38,158 nucleotides of DNA from positions 1-38,158 of the forward strand of contig JACRTJ010000012.1 of the NCBI GenBank assembly GCA_014385265.1, read 5' to 3'. Origin of the DNA: Enterocloster hominis (ex Liu et al. 2021). Lineage in GTDB: Bacteria; Bacillota; Clostridia; Lachnospirales; Lachnospiraceae. Below the pieces are notes generated by a model. It was not told where the DNA came from, searched no databases, and was given only the letters and a program-made list of their open reading frames with translations. The translations under genes and the position numbers were made by a program. Within the stretch, counting starts at the first letter, position 1. Every line of letters starts with the position of its first letter. Positions 27,209 to 35,042 of the stretch are shown one piece after another.

Positions 27209-29437
27209 TTATTCGTTCTCTTCTCTTTTCTCTCTTCTGTCATCCCTGCGCTCTCTGTCGCCGCGGCGTTCTCTGTCTCCGCCTCTTCTGTCCCCGCGGT
27301 CGCGTCTTTCCTCGCGTTTCTCCGGACGGGTCAGCTTTTCAAGATCCGCAGTCATGTCCTCCGGTCTCATGGTCAGGTTGATCCTTCCCATGCGGTCCAC
27401 CTCGGTCACGCGGACGGTTACCACGTCGCCGATGTTCACAACATCCTCCACCTTGGCTACTCTCTTATCGGACAGCTTGGAAATGTGGACCATGCCGTCC
27501 TTGTTGGGAGCCAACTCCACGAAGGCACCGAATTCCATGATCCGGACTACCTTACCGGTAAAGATCATGCCTGCCTCTACCTCGGTAACGATGTTTTTAA
27601 TAATGGAAATCGCTTTGTCGATCATCTCCTGATCCGTGCCGCATACATTTACAGCTCCGTCGTCGGTGATATCGATCTTTACGCCGGTCTCAGCGATGAT
27701 GCCATTGATCACCTTGCCCTGCTTTCCTACCACATCGCCAATCTTCTGGGGATCGATCATGATCTGGGAGATCTTGGGCGCATACTGGGAAAGCTGCTTT
27801 CTGGGCTCGGAGATCACCGGAGCCATTACATTGTCCATGATGTAAAGGCGGGCCTCACGGCAGCGGCGGATGGCCTCTTCGATGATCTGGCGGGTCAGGC
27901 CGTGGATCTTGATATCCATCTGGATGGCTGTGATTCCCTTATGGGTACCGCCCACCTTAAAGTCCATGTCTCCAAAGAAGTCCTCAAGGCCCTGGATATC
28001 TGTAAGCACCAGGTAGTCGTCGTCGGTCTCTCCGGTCACAAGACCGCAGGAGATACCGGCTACCATGGATCGGATCGGTACGCCTGCTGCCATTAAGGAC
28101 AGGGAGGAAGCACAGATGCTGGCCTGGGAGGTGGATCCGTTGGATTCCATGGTCTCAGATACAGTACGGATGGCGTAGGGGAACTCCTCTTCGCTGGGAA
28201 GTACCGGCAGAAGAGCGCGCTCTGCTAAAGCGCCATGGCCGATCTCACGGCGTCCCGGTCCTCTGGACGGCTTTGTCTCGCCAACCGAGAAGGACGGGAA
28301 GTTATAGTGGTGCATATATCTCTTGGTGGTCTCATTTTCATCCAGACCATCCAGGCGCTGGGCCTCGGAAAGGGGAGCCAGTGTACATGCGTTTAAGATC
28401 TGGGTCTGTCCGCGGGTGAACATACCGGAGCCGTGGACTCTCGGTAAAAGATCCACTTCCGCAGCCAGGGGACGGATCTCGTCGATCTTACGGCCGTCCG
28501 GTCTCTTGTGATCCTTTAAGATCATCTTTCTGACTGTCTTCTTCTGGTACTGGTAAACGGCGTCTCCCACCAGCGGAAGCCACTCTTCATTTTCTGCAAA
28601 CGCTTCCTCCAGACGCTCTGTGATCTGGCGGATGTTCTCCTCACGGGTCTGCTTATCGTCTGTAAATACGGCCTCTTCCATCTCCTCCGGCGGAACGATC
28701 TCCCGGATGGCGGCAAACAGCTCTTCCGGGATCGCACAGCTCTCGTAGGAATGCTTTTCTTTTCCGCACTCGGCAACGATCTTGTCAATGAAGGCGATGA
28801 TCTCTTTATTTACCTCGTCAGCCTTGAAGATGGCTTCGATCATCGTATCCTCGGGAACCTCGTTGGCTCCGGCTTCGATCATGATGACCTTTTCCCTGGT
28901 TGAAGCCACGGTCAGGGCCAGATCGGAAACCTTCTTCTGCGCCGCAGTGGGGTTGATGATGAACTCACCGTCGATGAGGCCCACCTGGGTGGTGGCGCAG
29001 GGACCGTCAAAGGGGATATCGGAAATGCTGGTGGCAATGGCAGAGCCCAGCATTGCGGTCAGCTCCGGGCTGCACTCCGGATCCACAGACATAACGATGT
29101 TGTCAAGGGTCACGTCGTTTCTGTAATCCTTGGGGAACAGAGGACGCATGGGGCGGTCGATGACACGGGCAGTAAGGACTGCGTTCTCAGACGCCTTTCC
29201 TTCTCTCTTTGTAAAGCCTCCCGGGATCTTTCCGACTGCGTATAATTTCTCTTCAAATTCAACGCTTAAGGGGAAGAAATCGATCCCGTCCCTGGGTTTA
29301 TCGGATGCAGTTGCCGTAGAAAGAACGACTGTATCGCCGTAGTGCATGAACGCTGCACCGTTGGCCTGCTTTGCCACACGGCCCACCTCAACGGTTAAGG
29401 TACGTCCGGCTAAGTCCATGGAAAAACTTTTAAACAT
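27209..29437 (-). CDS. pnp: Polyribonucleotide nucleotidyltransferase (PNPase)
   Basis: Phosphorolytic 3'-5' exoribonuclease of mRNA decay. 742 residues: two RNase PH-like domains (N-terminal from MFKSFSMDLAGRTLTVEVG; second from DHKRPDGRKIDEIRPLA, with MESNGSTSQASICASSLSLMAAGVP), a KH domain (SQIMIDPQKIGDVVGKQGKVINGI) and an S1 domain (GMIFTGKVVRIMEFGAFVELAPNKDGMVHIS). The C-terminal 40 residues are an Arg/Asp/Glu-rich repetitive tail likely to be disordered. ATG chosen behind AAAGGAGACG; a TTG seven codons upstream is less likely. It follows rpsO, the usual bacterial order, but a terminator and a leader hairpin separate them. Confidence 0.97.
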   Translation of the reverse strand: MFKSFSMDLAGRTLTVEVGRVAKQANGAAFMHYGDTVVLSTATASDKPRDGIDFFPLSVEFEEKLYAVGKIPGGFTKREGKASENAVLTARVIDRPMRPLFPKDYRNDVTLDNIVMSVDPECSPELTAMLGSAIATSISDIPFDGPCATTQVGLIDGEFIINPTAAQKKVSDLALTVASTREKVIMIEAGANEVPEDTMIEAIFKADEVNKEIIAFIDKIVAECGKEKHSYESCAIPEELFAAIREIVPPEEMEEAVFTDDKQTREENIRQITERLEEAFAENEEWLPLVGDAVYQYQKKTVRKMILKDHKRPDGRKIDEIRPLAAEVDLLPRVHGSGMFTRGQTQILNACTLAPLSEAQRLDGLDENETTKRYMHHYNFPSFSVGETKPSRGPGRREIGHGALAERALLPVLPSEEEFPYAIRTVSETMESNGSTSQASICASSLSLMAAGVPIRSMVAGISCGLVTGETDDDYLVLTDIQGLEDFFGDMDFKVGGTHKGITAIQMDIKIHGLTRQIIEEAIRRCREARLYIMDNVMAPVISEPRKQLSQYAPKISQIMIDPQKIGDVVGKQGKVINGIIAETGVKIDITDDGAVNVCGTDQEMIDKAISIIKNIVTEVEAGMIFTGKVVRIMEFGAFVELAPNKDGMVHISKLSDKRVAKVEDVVNIGDVVTVRVTEVDRMGRINLTMRPEDMTADLEKLTRPEKREERRDRGDRRGGDRERRGDRERRDDRREKREENE

Positions 29438-29482
29438 GGCTTCGTCTCCTTTTCTCAATAAAATATAGTCTGGCAGAAGAAG

Positions 29483-29535
29483 CCGAAACTACTAAACGGC
29501 ACAGGATCCGCTCCTGCGTCCTTTAGCGGTCTCGG
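29483..29535 (-). promoter_or_regulatory. Long imperfect hairpin in the pnp leader
   Basis: Minus-strand pairing of CCGA-GAC, CTAAA and GCAGGA blocks with TCCTGT, TTTAG and GTT-TCGG gives a 53-base interrupted stem about 45 bases before pnp. No T tract follows. A double-stranded leader of this kind recalls RNase III-dependent autoregulation of pnp in E. coli; applying that here is inference. Confidence 0.5.
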
Positions 29536-29574
29536 ATGTTTCTCCTGCCTGGTCAGATAATGGAAAGCACGTGT

Positions 29575-29612
29575 AAAAAGAAGGGCGGAGTCCATTCCTG
29601 GCCCCCACCCTT
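29575..29612 (-). terminator. Intrinsic terminator of rpsO
   Basis: Thirteen-base arms (29612-29600 and 29593-29581), with two G-U pairs and one mismatch, around a six-base loop, then CTTTTT on the minus strand. Located 11 bases after the rpsO stop. Confidence 0.85.
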
Positions 29613-29622
29613 AGGTCTGTGA

Positions 29623-29889
29623 TTACTTTCTGATGCCTAACTTTTCGATAAGAGCACGGTAACCTTCCAGGTCTTTCTTCTTCAGGTAAGCAAGGAGACC
29701 ACGTCTCTGACCTACCATCATAAGAAGGCCGCGTCTGGAGTGATGATCCTTCGGGTTGTCCTTTAAATGCTCTGTAAGCTCTGCGATTCTGGCAGTAAGG
29801 ATCGCGATCTGTACCTCCGGTGAACCGGTATCTCCTTCTTTTCTGCCGTACTCAGCAATGATAGCTGCTTTCTTTTCCTTGGAAATCAT
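29623..29889 (-). CDS. rpsO: Small ribosomal subunit protein S15
   Basis: 88-residue S15, binding the 16S rRNA central domain three-way junction. Canonical sequence: [35 protein letters not shown], then [33 protein letters not shown]. Strong ribosome site AAGGAGG before the ATG. It has its own promoter and terminator, and its leader contains a possible junction structure, consistent with the autoregulation common for S15. Confidence 0.98.
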   Translation of the reverse strand: MISKEKKAAIIAEYGRKEGDTGSPEVQIAILTARIAELTEHLKDNPKDHHSRRGLLMMVGQRRGLLAYLKKKDLEGYRALIEKLGIRK

Positions 29890-29925
29890 TGAAAGTTCCT
29901 CCTTAAAATATAGATGATATTCTTA

Positions 29926-29971
29926 CCGGTCACTAAGTCCTGGCTGGAGTCGTCCAAAGACTGGGTGCCGG
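29926..29971 (-). promoter_or_regulatory. Candidate S15-responsive structure in the rpsO leader
   Basis: Minus-strand CCGGCAC pairs with GTGACCGG (one bulge), enclosing an AGTC/GACT hairpin and further unpaired or alternative helices, about 40 bases before the ribosome site. A branched leader at this place fits S15 feedback control. The fold was drawn by eye and is not unique. Confidence 0.35.
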
Positions 29972-29988
29972 CGCTCACATACCATCTG

Positions 29989-30017
29989 ATTATGGCATAT
30001 TTCCGGGTATTTGTCAA
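29989..30017 (-). promoter_or_regulatory. Predicted promoter of rpsO
   Basis: TTGACA, 17-base spacer, CATAAT, giving a leader of about 90 bases. The -35 begins 17 bases after the stop codon of the upstream rhodanese gene. Confidence 0.75.
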
Positions 30018-30033
30018 TACGGTTTCTGCCTGT

Positions 30034-30972
30034 TTATTTCTCGATCTGGTCCGGATAGGTCTCGCTCCATTTTGTAAAGCCGCCCTCCAGGGTGTATACC
30101 TTGCTCATGTCGTAGCCCAGTGCAGACAGCACGTTGGTGGTAGCCTGGGCGTATCTCTTACCGGAGTAGCATACCAGTACCAGGGTATCGTCCATATCGC
30201 GGGTAGCCACCTGCATGGTGGAAACGCCGGCGTTGAAGTCGCCCTCTTTAGCAGCATCCATATCGGCGGAAACGGCTCCCGGAATGTGGCCCTCAGCGTA
30301 GTCGGCAGCCTTGCGGACATCAAAGAAGGTGTAGCCGTCAGCGCCTGCCTTCTCAGCGGCCTCTTCAACGGTCATGTACTGCATCTCCACGTCTTTTTCC
30401 GGAGCCTTGATCTCCTGGGCAACCTCTACCTCGTCAGCATAAGCTTTGGTCCATGCCTTGTAGCCGCCCTCCAGGGTGTATACCTTGCTCATATCATATC
30501 CCAGTGCAGACAGCACGTTGGTGGTAGCCTGAGCATAGGATTTTCCAGAATAGCAGATGATCACCAGGTTGTCGTCGTGCTCGTCCACGATGGGCTGCAT
30601 AGCTGTCACACCGGCCTGGAAGTCGCCTCCCTTGGCTGCGTCCATGTCCACGCCTACGGAGCCGGGAACGCAGGAGGTCTTATGATCCTCTGCCTTGCGG
30701 ACATCCAGGAAGGTATAACCGTCCTTTCCTAAATTGCTGTGGGCGTCCTCCACGGACATATACTGCATCTCCACATCCTTTTCCGGAGCCTTTACCTCTG
30801 CTGCCTTTGTCTCAGCTTCTTTGGACTCTGCTGCGGTGGTCTCCTCCGCCTTGGTCTCTGCTGCCGTTGTCTGGGCTGCTGTGGTTTCTTTTGCTTCTGT
30901 ACCGCCGCCGCAGCCGCTTAACAGGGCCATGGTCATTCCGGCTGCCAGGAGCAGGGAAGTCATTTTTCTCAT
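30034..30972 (-). CDS. Lipoprotein with two tandem rhodanese domains
   Basis: 312-residue surface lipoprotein: signal peptide with lipobox LLSGC (Cys21), a Thr/Ala/Glu/Lys-rich linker to about 60, then two rhodanese-like domains (about 65-180 and 193-308). Each has an active-site loop CYSGK-YAQATTN (Cys140 and Cys268) and the GHIPGA-type segment, degenerate in domain 1 (TSCVPGS). The two domains begin with the same KAPEKDVEMQYM, 128 residues apart, and share long near-identical DNA, so the duplication is recent or is being homogenised. Ribosome site GGAGG nine bases upstream. Presumably handles sulfane sulfur or a related thiol at the cell surface; substrate unknown. It is divergent from the TVP38-type genes. 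Confidence 0.9.
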   Translation of the reverse strand: MRKMTSLLLAAGMTMALLSGCGGGTEAKETTAAQTTAAETKAEETTAAESKEAETKAAEVKAPEKDVEMQYMSVEDAHSNLGKDGYTFLDVRKAEDHKTSCVPGSVGVDMDAAKGGDFQAGVTAMQPIVDEHDDNLVIICYSGKSYAQATTNVLSALGYDMSKVYTLEGGYKAWTKAYADEVEVAQEIKAPEKDVEMQYMTVEEAAEKAGADGYTFFDVRKAADYAEGHIPGAVSADMDAAKEGDFNAGVSTMQVATRDMDDTLVLVCYSGKRYAQATTNVLSALGYDMSKVYTLEGGFTKWSETYPDQIEK

Positions 30973-31146
30973 AATACGTATCCTCCAAAAAATAAAATTT
31001 TATGCATTTTGTTCCCTATATTTAAGAACGCCGCTATCGTACCATCAAAAAAAAGGAAAGTCAATGTCTGCCTGTCTCCTAAAGATTATTTGAATACAAC
31101 CGCTTCTTCCATTATAAAAAACCTATACCATCTTTCTCCTGCCGGA

Positions 31147-31175
31147 TTGACAAACATTTTTGCTGCCGCTATACT
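31147..31175 (+). promoter_or_regulatory. Promoter giving a probably leaderless transcript
   Basis: TTGACA, 17-base spacer, TATACT. The -10 ends only seven bases before the ATG of the first TVP38-type gene, so transcription should start at or next to the start codon. Confidence 0.75.
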
Positions 31176-31182
31176 GGATTCC

Positions 31183-31869
31183 ATGAAAAAGAAATGGATT
31201 CTCGTATCGATCACTGTGGCAGCGGTACTGGCGTACTGGCTGCTTTTTTCCGGGATTTCCGCAGATGAGCTGGACACGTTTATCCGCGGCTTCGGCCCCT
31301 GGGCCCCTCTGGCCTATGTGGCTGCCTTCACCGTTCTCCCGGCTTTTTTCTTTCCCGTGGCGGTGCTGGCCCTGGCGGGCGGCCTGTTATTCGGCTTCTG
31401 GGCCGGAGCAGCATACACCTTCCTGGGAGCTGTCTTAAACTGCACCCTTATGTTCTTCCTGGCAAGGCGGCTGGGAAAAAAACAGGTGGAGCGGATGCTG
31501 CGCAGCCGGCTGGGGGAACGGGCAGACCGCATATTTTCCTTTCTGGAGGGACGGAGGGGCTTTTTGTTCCTGGTCCTTCTGCGGCTGATCCCGGCATTCC
31601 CCTATAACCTCATCAATTATGCCTATGGCCTTTCTGCCATGGATTACAAAACGTATATCCTGGCCTCAGCCATCGGCATTATTCCCGGTACCTTTGCTTT
31701 TATCAACATCGGAGACCACATGCTGGATCTCTCCTCACCAGGATTCTGGACCTCCCTGGGGCTCATGGCCCTGCTGCTTTTTATGACGGCCGCCCTGGGA
31801 AAGCTTTTATTTCCGAATGATGCAAAAATAAAAATAAACACGAATGGAGAAAAAAATGAAACAAAATAA
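31183..31869 (+). CDS. TVP38/TMEM64 (VTT domain) membrane protein, first copy
   Basis: 228-residue polytopic membrane protein with a VTT (SNARE-associated/DedA-like) core: FGPWAPLAYVAAFTVLPAFFFPVAVLALAGGLLFG, then GAVLNCTLMFFLARRLGKKQVERML, LLRLIPAFPYNLINYAYGLS, and a GTFAFINIGDHM re-entrant region. Homologues include E. coli YdjX and YdjZ, whose substrates are unknown; related DedA proteins are flippases or ion-coupled transporters. I start at the only plausible ATG, just behind a consensus promoter. A longer frame from a TTG (31009) would cover that promoter and encode no hydrophobic or conserved sequence. It overlaps the second copy by 14 bases. Confidence 0.88.
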   Translation: MKKKWILVSITVAAVLAYWLLFSGISADELDTFIRGFGPWAPLAYVAAFTVLPAFFFPVAVLALAGGLLFGFWAGAAYTFLGAVLNCTLMFFLARRLGKKQVERMLRSRLGERADRIFSFLEGRRGFLFLVLLRLIPAFPYNLINYAYGLSAMDYKTYILASAIGIIPGTFAFINIGDHMLDLSSPGFWTSLGLMALLLFMTAALGKLLFPNDAKIKINTNGEKNETK

Positions 31870-32584
31870 TACACAAAAAAAACGCTCCGGCATACCCCGG
31901 CTTCTGATCCTTCTGGCCCTGGCGCTGTTTCTGATCGCCTATCTGACCCTTCCGGCTGTAAGCCGCCCCATCAATCGGGCAGCGGCGGTCCTGGGCTCTG
32001 CCAACGTGGACGCGGTGGTGGAATACATCCGGTCCTTCGGCGCCTACGCCATGGTATTTTCCTTCTTCCTCATGGTGTTCTCGTCGGTGGCTGCGCCGCT
32101 GCCGGCCTTCCTTATCACCCTGTCCAACGCCGCCATCTTCGGCTGGTGGCAGGGAGCCATCCTGTCCTGGTCCAGCGCCATGGCCGGAGCCGCCCTCTGC
32201 TTCTTCATCTCCAGGGGACTGGGCCGCGACATGGTGGAACGCTTCGCCGGAAAAGGCGCCCTGGCCAGTGTGGAAACCTATTTTGAAAAATACGGCTCCA
32301 GGACCGTCCTGGTATGCCGTCTCCTGCCCTTTGTCTCCTTCGATGCAGTCAGCTATTTTGCAGGCCTGACCCCCATCCGCTTCACCGCCTTTTTTGTGGC
32401 CACCGGCATCGGACAGCTTCCTGCCACTGTGGTCTATTCCTATGTGGGCGGCATGCTCACCGGCGGCGTCAAATACCTGGTGACCGGCCTTTTATGCATC
32501 TTCTCCCTGGGGATCCTGGGAACCATCTTTAAGCAGCTCTATAACGACCGCCAGGCAAAGAAAGCAGGAAACGCCCATGAATAG
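31856..32584 (+). CDS. TVP38/TMEM64 (VTT domain) membrane protein, second copy
   Basis: 242-residue VTT-domain membrane protein, distantly similar to the gene before it. Core: VFSSVAAPLPAFLITLSNAAIFGWWQGAILSW, then AGAALCFFISRGLGRDMVERFA, VCRLLPFVSFDAVSYFAGLTPIRF, and GIGQLPATVVYSYVGG. A basic N-terminus (KKRSG) precedes the first helix. The start ATG lies six bases behind GGAG, inside the end of the previous gene; an ATG four codons earlier is less well placed. Two such genes in tandem recall ydjX/ydjZ of E. coli. They may form a heteromeric transporter; that is inference. Confidence 0.9.
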   Translation: MKQNNTQKKRSGIPRLLILLALALFLIAYLTLPAVSRPINRAAAVLGSANVDAVVEYIRSFGAYAMVFSFFLMVFSSVAAPLPAFLITLSNAAIFGWWQGAILSWSSAMAGAALCFFISRGLGRDMVERFAGKGALASVETYFEKYGSRTVLVCRLLPFVSFDAVSYFAGLTPIRFTAFFVATGIGQLPATVVYSYVGGMLTGGVKYLVTGLLCIFSLGILGTIFKQLYNDRQAKKAGNAHE

Positions 32585-33398
32585 CTCTGGTATTCCGGGG
32601 ATGGCCCTTCATCAGGCCATCTCCTTCTTTTCGCCCATGATGTCGGTTCCAGAAACGCCGGCCGTTTTCTGGCCCGGCTGTGCCCTTTTGAACCTGGATC
32701 CATCCATACTGAAAAAAACGCTGGAGATCCTTGCTCGGACGGAGCCAGAGATCCGGCTGGCAGCCGGCTGCTGCGGCCAGCCCTCTTTTTTCCTGTTTCC
32801 GGAAAAATATCCGGCATACAGGAAAAAGCTGGAACACCGGCTGAAAAAAAGCGGGGTAAAAAGGATCTACACCGCCTGTCCCAACTGTACCCGCCAGCTT
32901 CATGGGATCTGCGGGATCCAGGTGATCCCCATCTGGTCCGTCCTGGCCGGGACCATGACCCGGAAGGACCTCTGCGGACCAGGGAAGGCATGCCCGGAAG
33001 CTGGAGAAACAGCGCCGCGCTTTATCTGGCACGATCCCTGTCCCACCCGGAACGATCCGGCCGGTCAGCAGGCGGTCCGGGCCCTTTTACGTCTTTCCGG
33101 TATCCCGGTCATGGAGCCGGAGCATACCGGCCCCCGGACCCTGTGCTGCGGGAATTTCCATATGCTGCACACCCTGGAGCCGGAAAAAAGCGCCCGGATG
33201 CGGGCGCGGCGGCTGGAAGAATTTCCGGCGGACCGGATCATACTGAGCAGCTGCCAGGGCTGCCTTGGCTCCTTTAAAGGCCAGGGCCGGGAGACCCTCC
33301 ATCTGCTGGAACTGCTCTTTGGGAAAAGCAGGAAACAGGGTTGGAAAAACAGGATCTTCGTTACCTTATGTCCCGGTATCGTTCTGCGATCTCGCTGA
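32577..33398 (+). CDS. Stand-alone cysteine-rich (CCG) domain protein
   Basis: 273 residues with two complete CCG cysteine-rich domains, the module of heterodisulfide reductase B, GlpC and LutA that binds iron-sulfur or other metal-thiolate centres. First set: C35, C65-C66-G, C101-x2-C104 (CPNC). Second set: C155, C190-C191-G, C226-x2-C229 (CQGC). No ferredoxin domain precedes them, unlike GlpC/LutA, so electron delivery must be by another partner. It starts at an ATG overlapping the end of the second TVP38-type gene by 8 bases (AGGAAACGCCC upstream) and overlaps the convergent glycosyltransferase gene by 38 bases. In E. coli the gene between ydjX and ydjZ encodes an iron-sulfur protein (YdjY), a possible functional parallel. 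The substrate is unknown. Confidence 0.85.
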   Translation: MNSSGIPGMALHQAISFFSPMMSVPETPAVFWPGCALLNLDPSILKKTLEILARTEPEIRLAAGCCGQPSFFLFPEKYPAYRKKLEHRLKKSGVKRIYTACPNCTRQLHGICGIQVIPIWSVLAGTMTRKDLCGPGKACPEAGETAPRFIWHDPCPTRNDPAGQQAVRALLRLSGIPVMEPEHTGPRTLCCGNFHMLHTLEPEKSARMRARRLEEFPADRIILSSCQGCLGSFKGQGRETLHLLELLFGKSRKQGWKNRIFVTLCPGIVLRSR

Positions 33399-34035
33399 TA
33401 TCCACTCCGGCCCGGTACATCTGACGCAGCCGGTACATGTTCCACATGGTAAAAAGAGGAAACCCCTTCCGGTACCGGCGGCCGGAGGTGATGATACGGC
33501 CTGGAAGGAGCCGGATGGGGATGCCTCTCTCCTTCATCCGTAAGGAAAACTCATAGTCCTCCATAATAGGAAGCTCCGGAAAACCTCCCAGGGACAGGAA
33601 CAGCTCCCTGCGGATCCATATGCCCTGGTCCCCAAAGGCAATGCCCCGTCTGGCCCGCCGGTTGGAAAAAAACGTATTGCAGCCCATGAACGGCCCGTTA
33701 TAATCAAAGCCAATGTGGAAGCACCCCCAGGCGGCTCCCGCTTCCGCCGCCGCCTGGATCTGGCTGTGGGCGTCCTCCGGCAGCCGGCTGTCACAGTGGA
33801 CAAACCATAAGATCTCCCCCGAAGCCCGGGCAGCCCCATCATTCATCTGGGCAGCCCGGCCTTTGGGGCTTTTTAATACAGGAAACTCTGTCCCGATCCT
33901 CTGGACCGTGCCGTCTCTGCTGCCTCCGTCTGCAAACAGGATCTCCCAGTCCCCGGGAAGCGCCCTTAACTGGTCCATCATCCCGTCGATGGTGGAGCTT
34001 TCATTGTAAATAGGAAGGATCATGGATATCTTCAT
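33361..34035 (-). CDS. Family 2 glycosyltransferase, TIGR04283-like
   Basis: 224-residue GT-A glycosyltransferase resembling TIGR04283. Motifs: MILPIYNESSTI (nucleotide site), FADGGSRDGT, an HCDSRLP loop in the DxD position, and MEDYEFSLRMKERG near residue 150. The C-terminus has one amphipathic basic segment and no clear membrane anchor. The database label arsenosugar biosynthesis rests on neighbourhoods in other organisms; no ArsM- or ArsS-like gene is present here, so I do not adopt it. Last gene of a four-gene operon, coupled to the phosphotransferase by ATGA, with AAAGGA upstream. Confidence 0.85.
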   Translation of the reverse strand: MKISMILPIYNESSTIDGMMDQLRALPGDWEILFADGGSRDGTVQRIGTEFPVLKSPKGRAAQMNDGAARASGEILWFVHCDSRLPEDAHSQIQAAAEAGAAWGCFHIGFDYNGPFMGCNTFFSNRRARRGIAFGDQGIWIRRELFLSLGGFPELPIMEDYEFSLRMKERGIPIRLLPGRIITSGRRYRKGFPLFTMWNMYRLRQMYRAGVDISEIAERYRDIR

Positions 34036-35042
34036 GCCAGAAAGTCCTTTCTCACATATGTATCCAGGATATAGGCCAGAAACTCTGGCTCCATATAGGC
34101 CTTCAGCTTCCGGAAGGTATCCTGGTTTACAAGGGCTCTTCCAGGCTCCGAATATTCCCGGAAGGCCATGGCGCACCAGGTCACTCCCCGCAGACAGGTG
34201 ACCCGCAAAAACAGGGAGACCCGCTCCGGAAGCAGGCGGCAGTCCATGCGGTCCCCCACAAGGGTCCTGTACGTCTCCACGAACCGGCGCACCTCATCGG
34301 GACTCAGGATCACATCCGTCTTCCAGAAAGTGGTGGTAGGGGCCAGGAAATGGCCCAGATCCTGGGCAGGCTCCGAAACCAGGGGCTTTTCCCAGTCCAC
34401 CAGAGAGCTGACGCCCTGGGGATCGATGAGAAAATTCCCTGAATTCAGCTCCGTATTCACCATACATAAGGGAACTCCCTCCCCTGCCTTTTCCGTCAGA
34501 GGAAGGTTTCCCGTCTCCTTTACCAGCTGCCGCAGGAGCGCTTCCACTTCTGGATCTCTTTTTTCCCAGTCATAATAATGCTGCACCATATCCAGGCATT
34601 CCTCATAAATGGCCTGGGCCGGACAGGACGGCCGGATCAGACGGCAGCCCTCCGGCACCGGAACGCTGTGGATATCAGCCAGGATCCCGGCCGCCTCATC
34701 CATGTCCGTCTTATAGTCAAGCGTCCTTCCCGGAAGCCACTCCATCACCAGGAGCCCCTGTTCCCGGTCACAGAACAGGGGCTTTGGCGTCCGCCCGCTG
34801 GGGACCAGGTACTGGAGGGCCGTAAACTCATAGCCGATCTGGTCCTCCAGGTGCATCTGGCTGCCCGTATTGATCCGGAGCACCAGCTTTTTCCCCGTCC
34901 GCGGATGGATAAAACTGTAATTCACATTATATTCTCCCTGGCCCAGGGGGGAAAACACAACCGGTTCCCCCTCCGAAAGCCCCAATGCGCCTAAAAACAC
35001 GCGTCTTTTTAAATAAGAAGCCAACGGTTCCTTATGGATCAT
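34032..35042 (-). CDS. Aminoglycoside/choline-kinase-like phosphotransferase with altered catalytic loop
   Basis: 336-residue APH-fold protein. A nucleotide-binding N-lobe (LGQGEYNVNYSF, then KKLVLRINTG with the likely ATP-contacting lysine) is followed by the LVMEWLPGRTLD hinge and a C-lobe. The catalytic loop, normally HGDxxxxN, reads N196-T-E198-L-N-S-G-N203, and the following DxD site reads D216-W-E218. The usual catalytic Asp is thus Glu and the His is Asn. It may be an active variant, a weak kinase or a pseudokinase. It is tightly coupled by ATGA overlaps to the genes on either side, suggesting a common pathway with the TIGR04282- and TIGR04283-like enzymes. Ribosome site GGAGGGG. Confidence 0.85.
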   Translation of the reverse strand: MIHKEPLASYLKRRVFLGALGLSEGEPVVFSPLGQGEYNVNYSFIHPRTGKKLVLRINTGSQMHLEDQIGYEFTALQYLVPSGRTPKPLFCDREQGLLVMEWLPGRTLDYKTDMDEAAGILADIHSVPVPEGCRLIRPSCPAQAIYEECLDMVQHYYDWEKRDPEVEALLRQLVKETGNLPLTEKAGEGVPLCMVNTELNSGNFLIDPQGVSSLVDWEKPLVSEPAQDLGHFLAPTTTFWKTDVILSPDEVRRFVETYRTLVGDRMDCRLLPERVSLFLRVTCLRGVTWCAMAFREYSEPGRALVNQDTFRKLKAYMEPEFLAYILDTYVRKDFLA

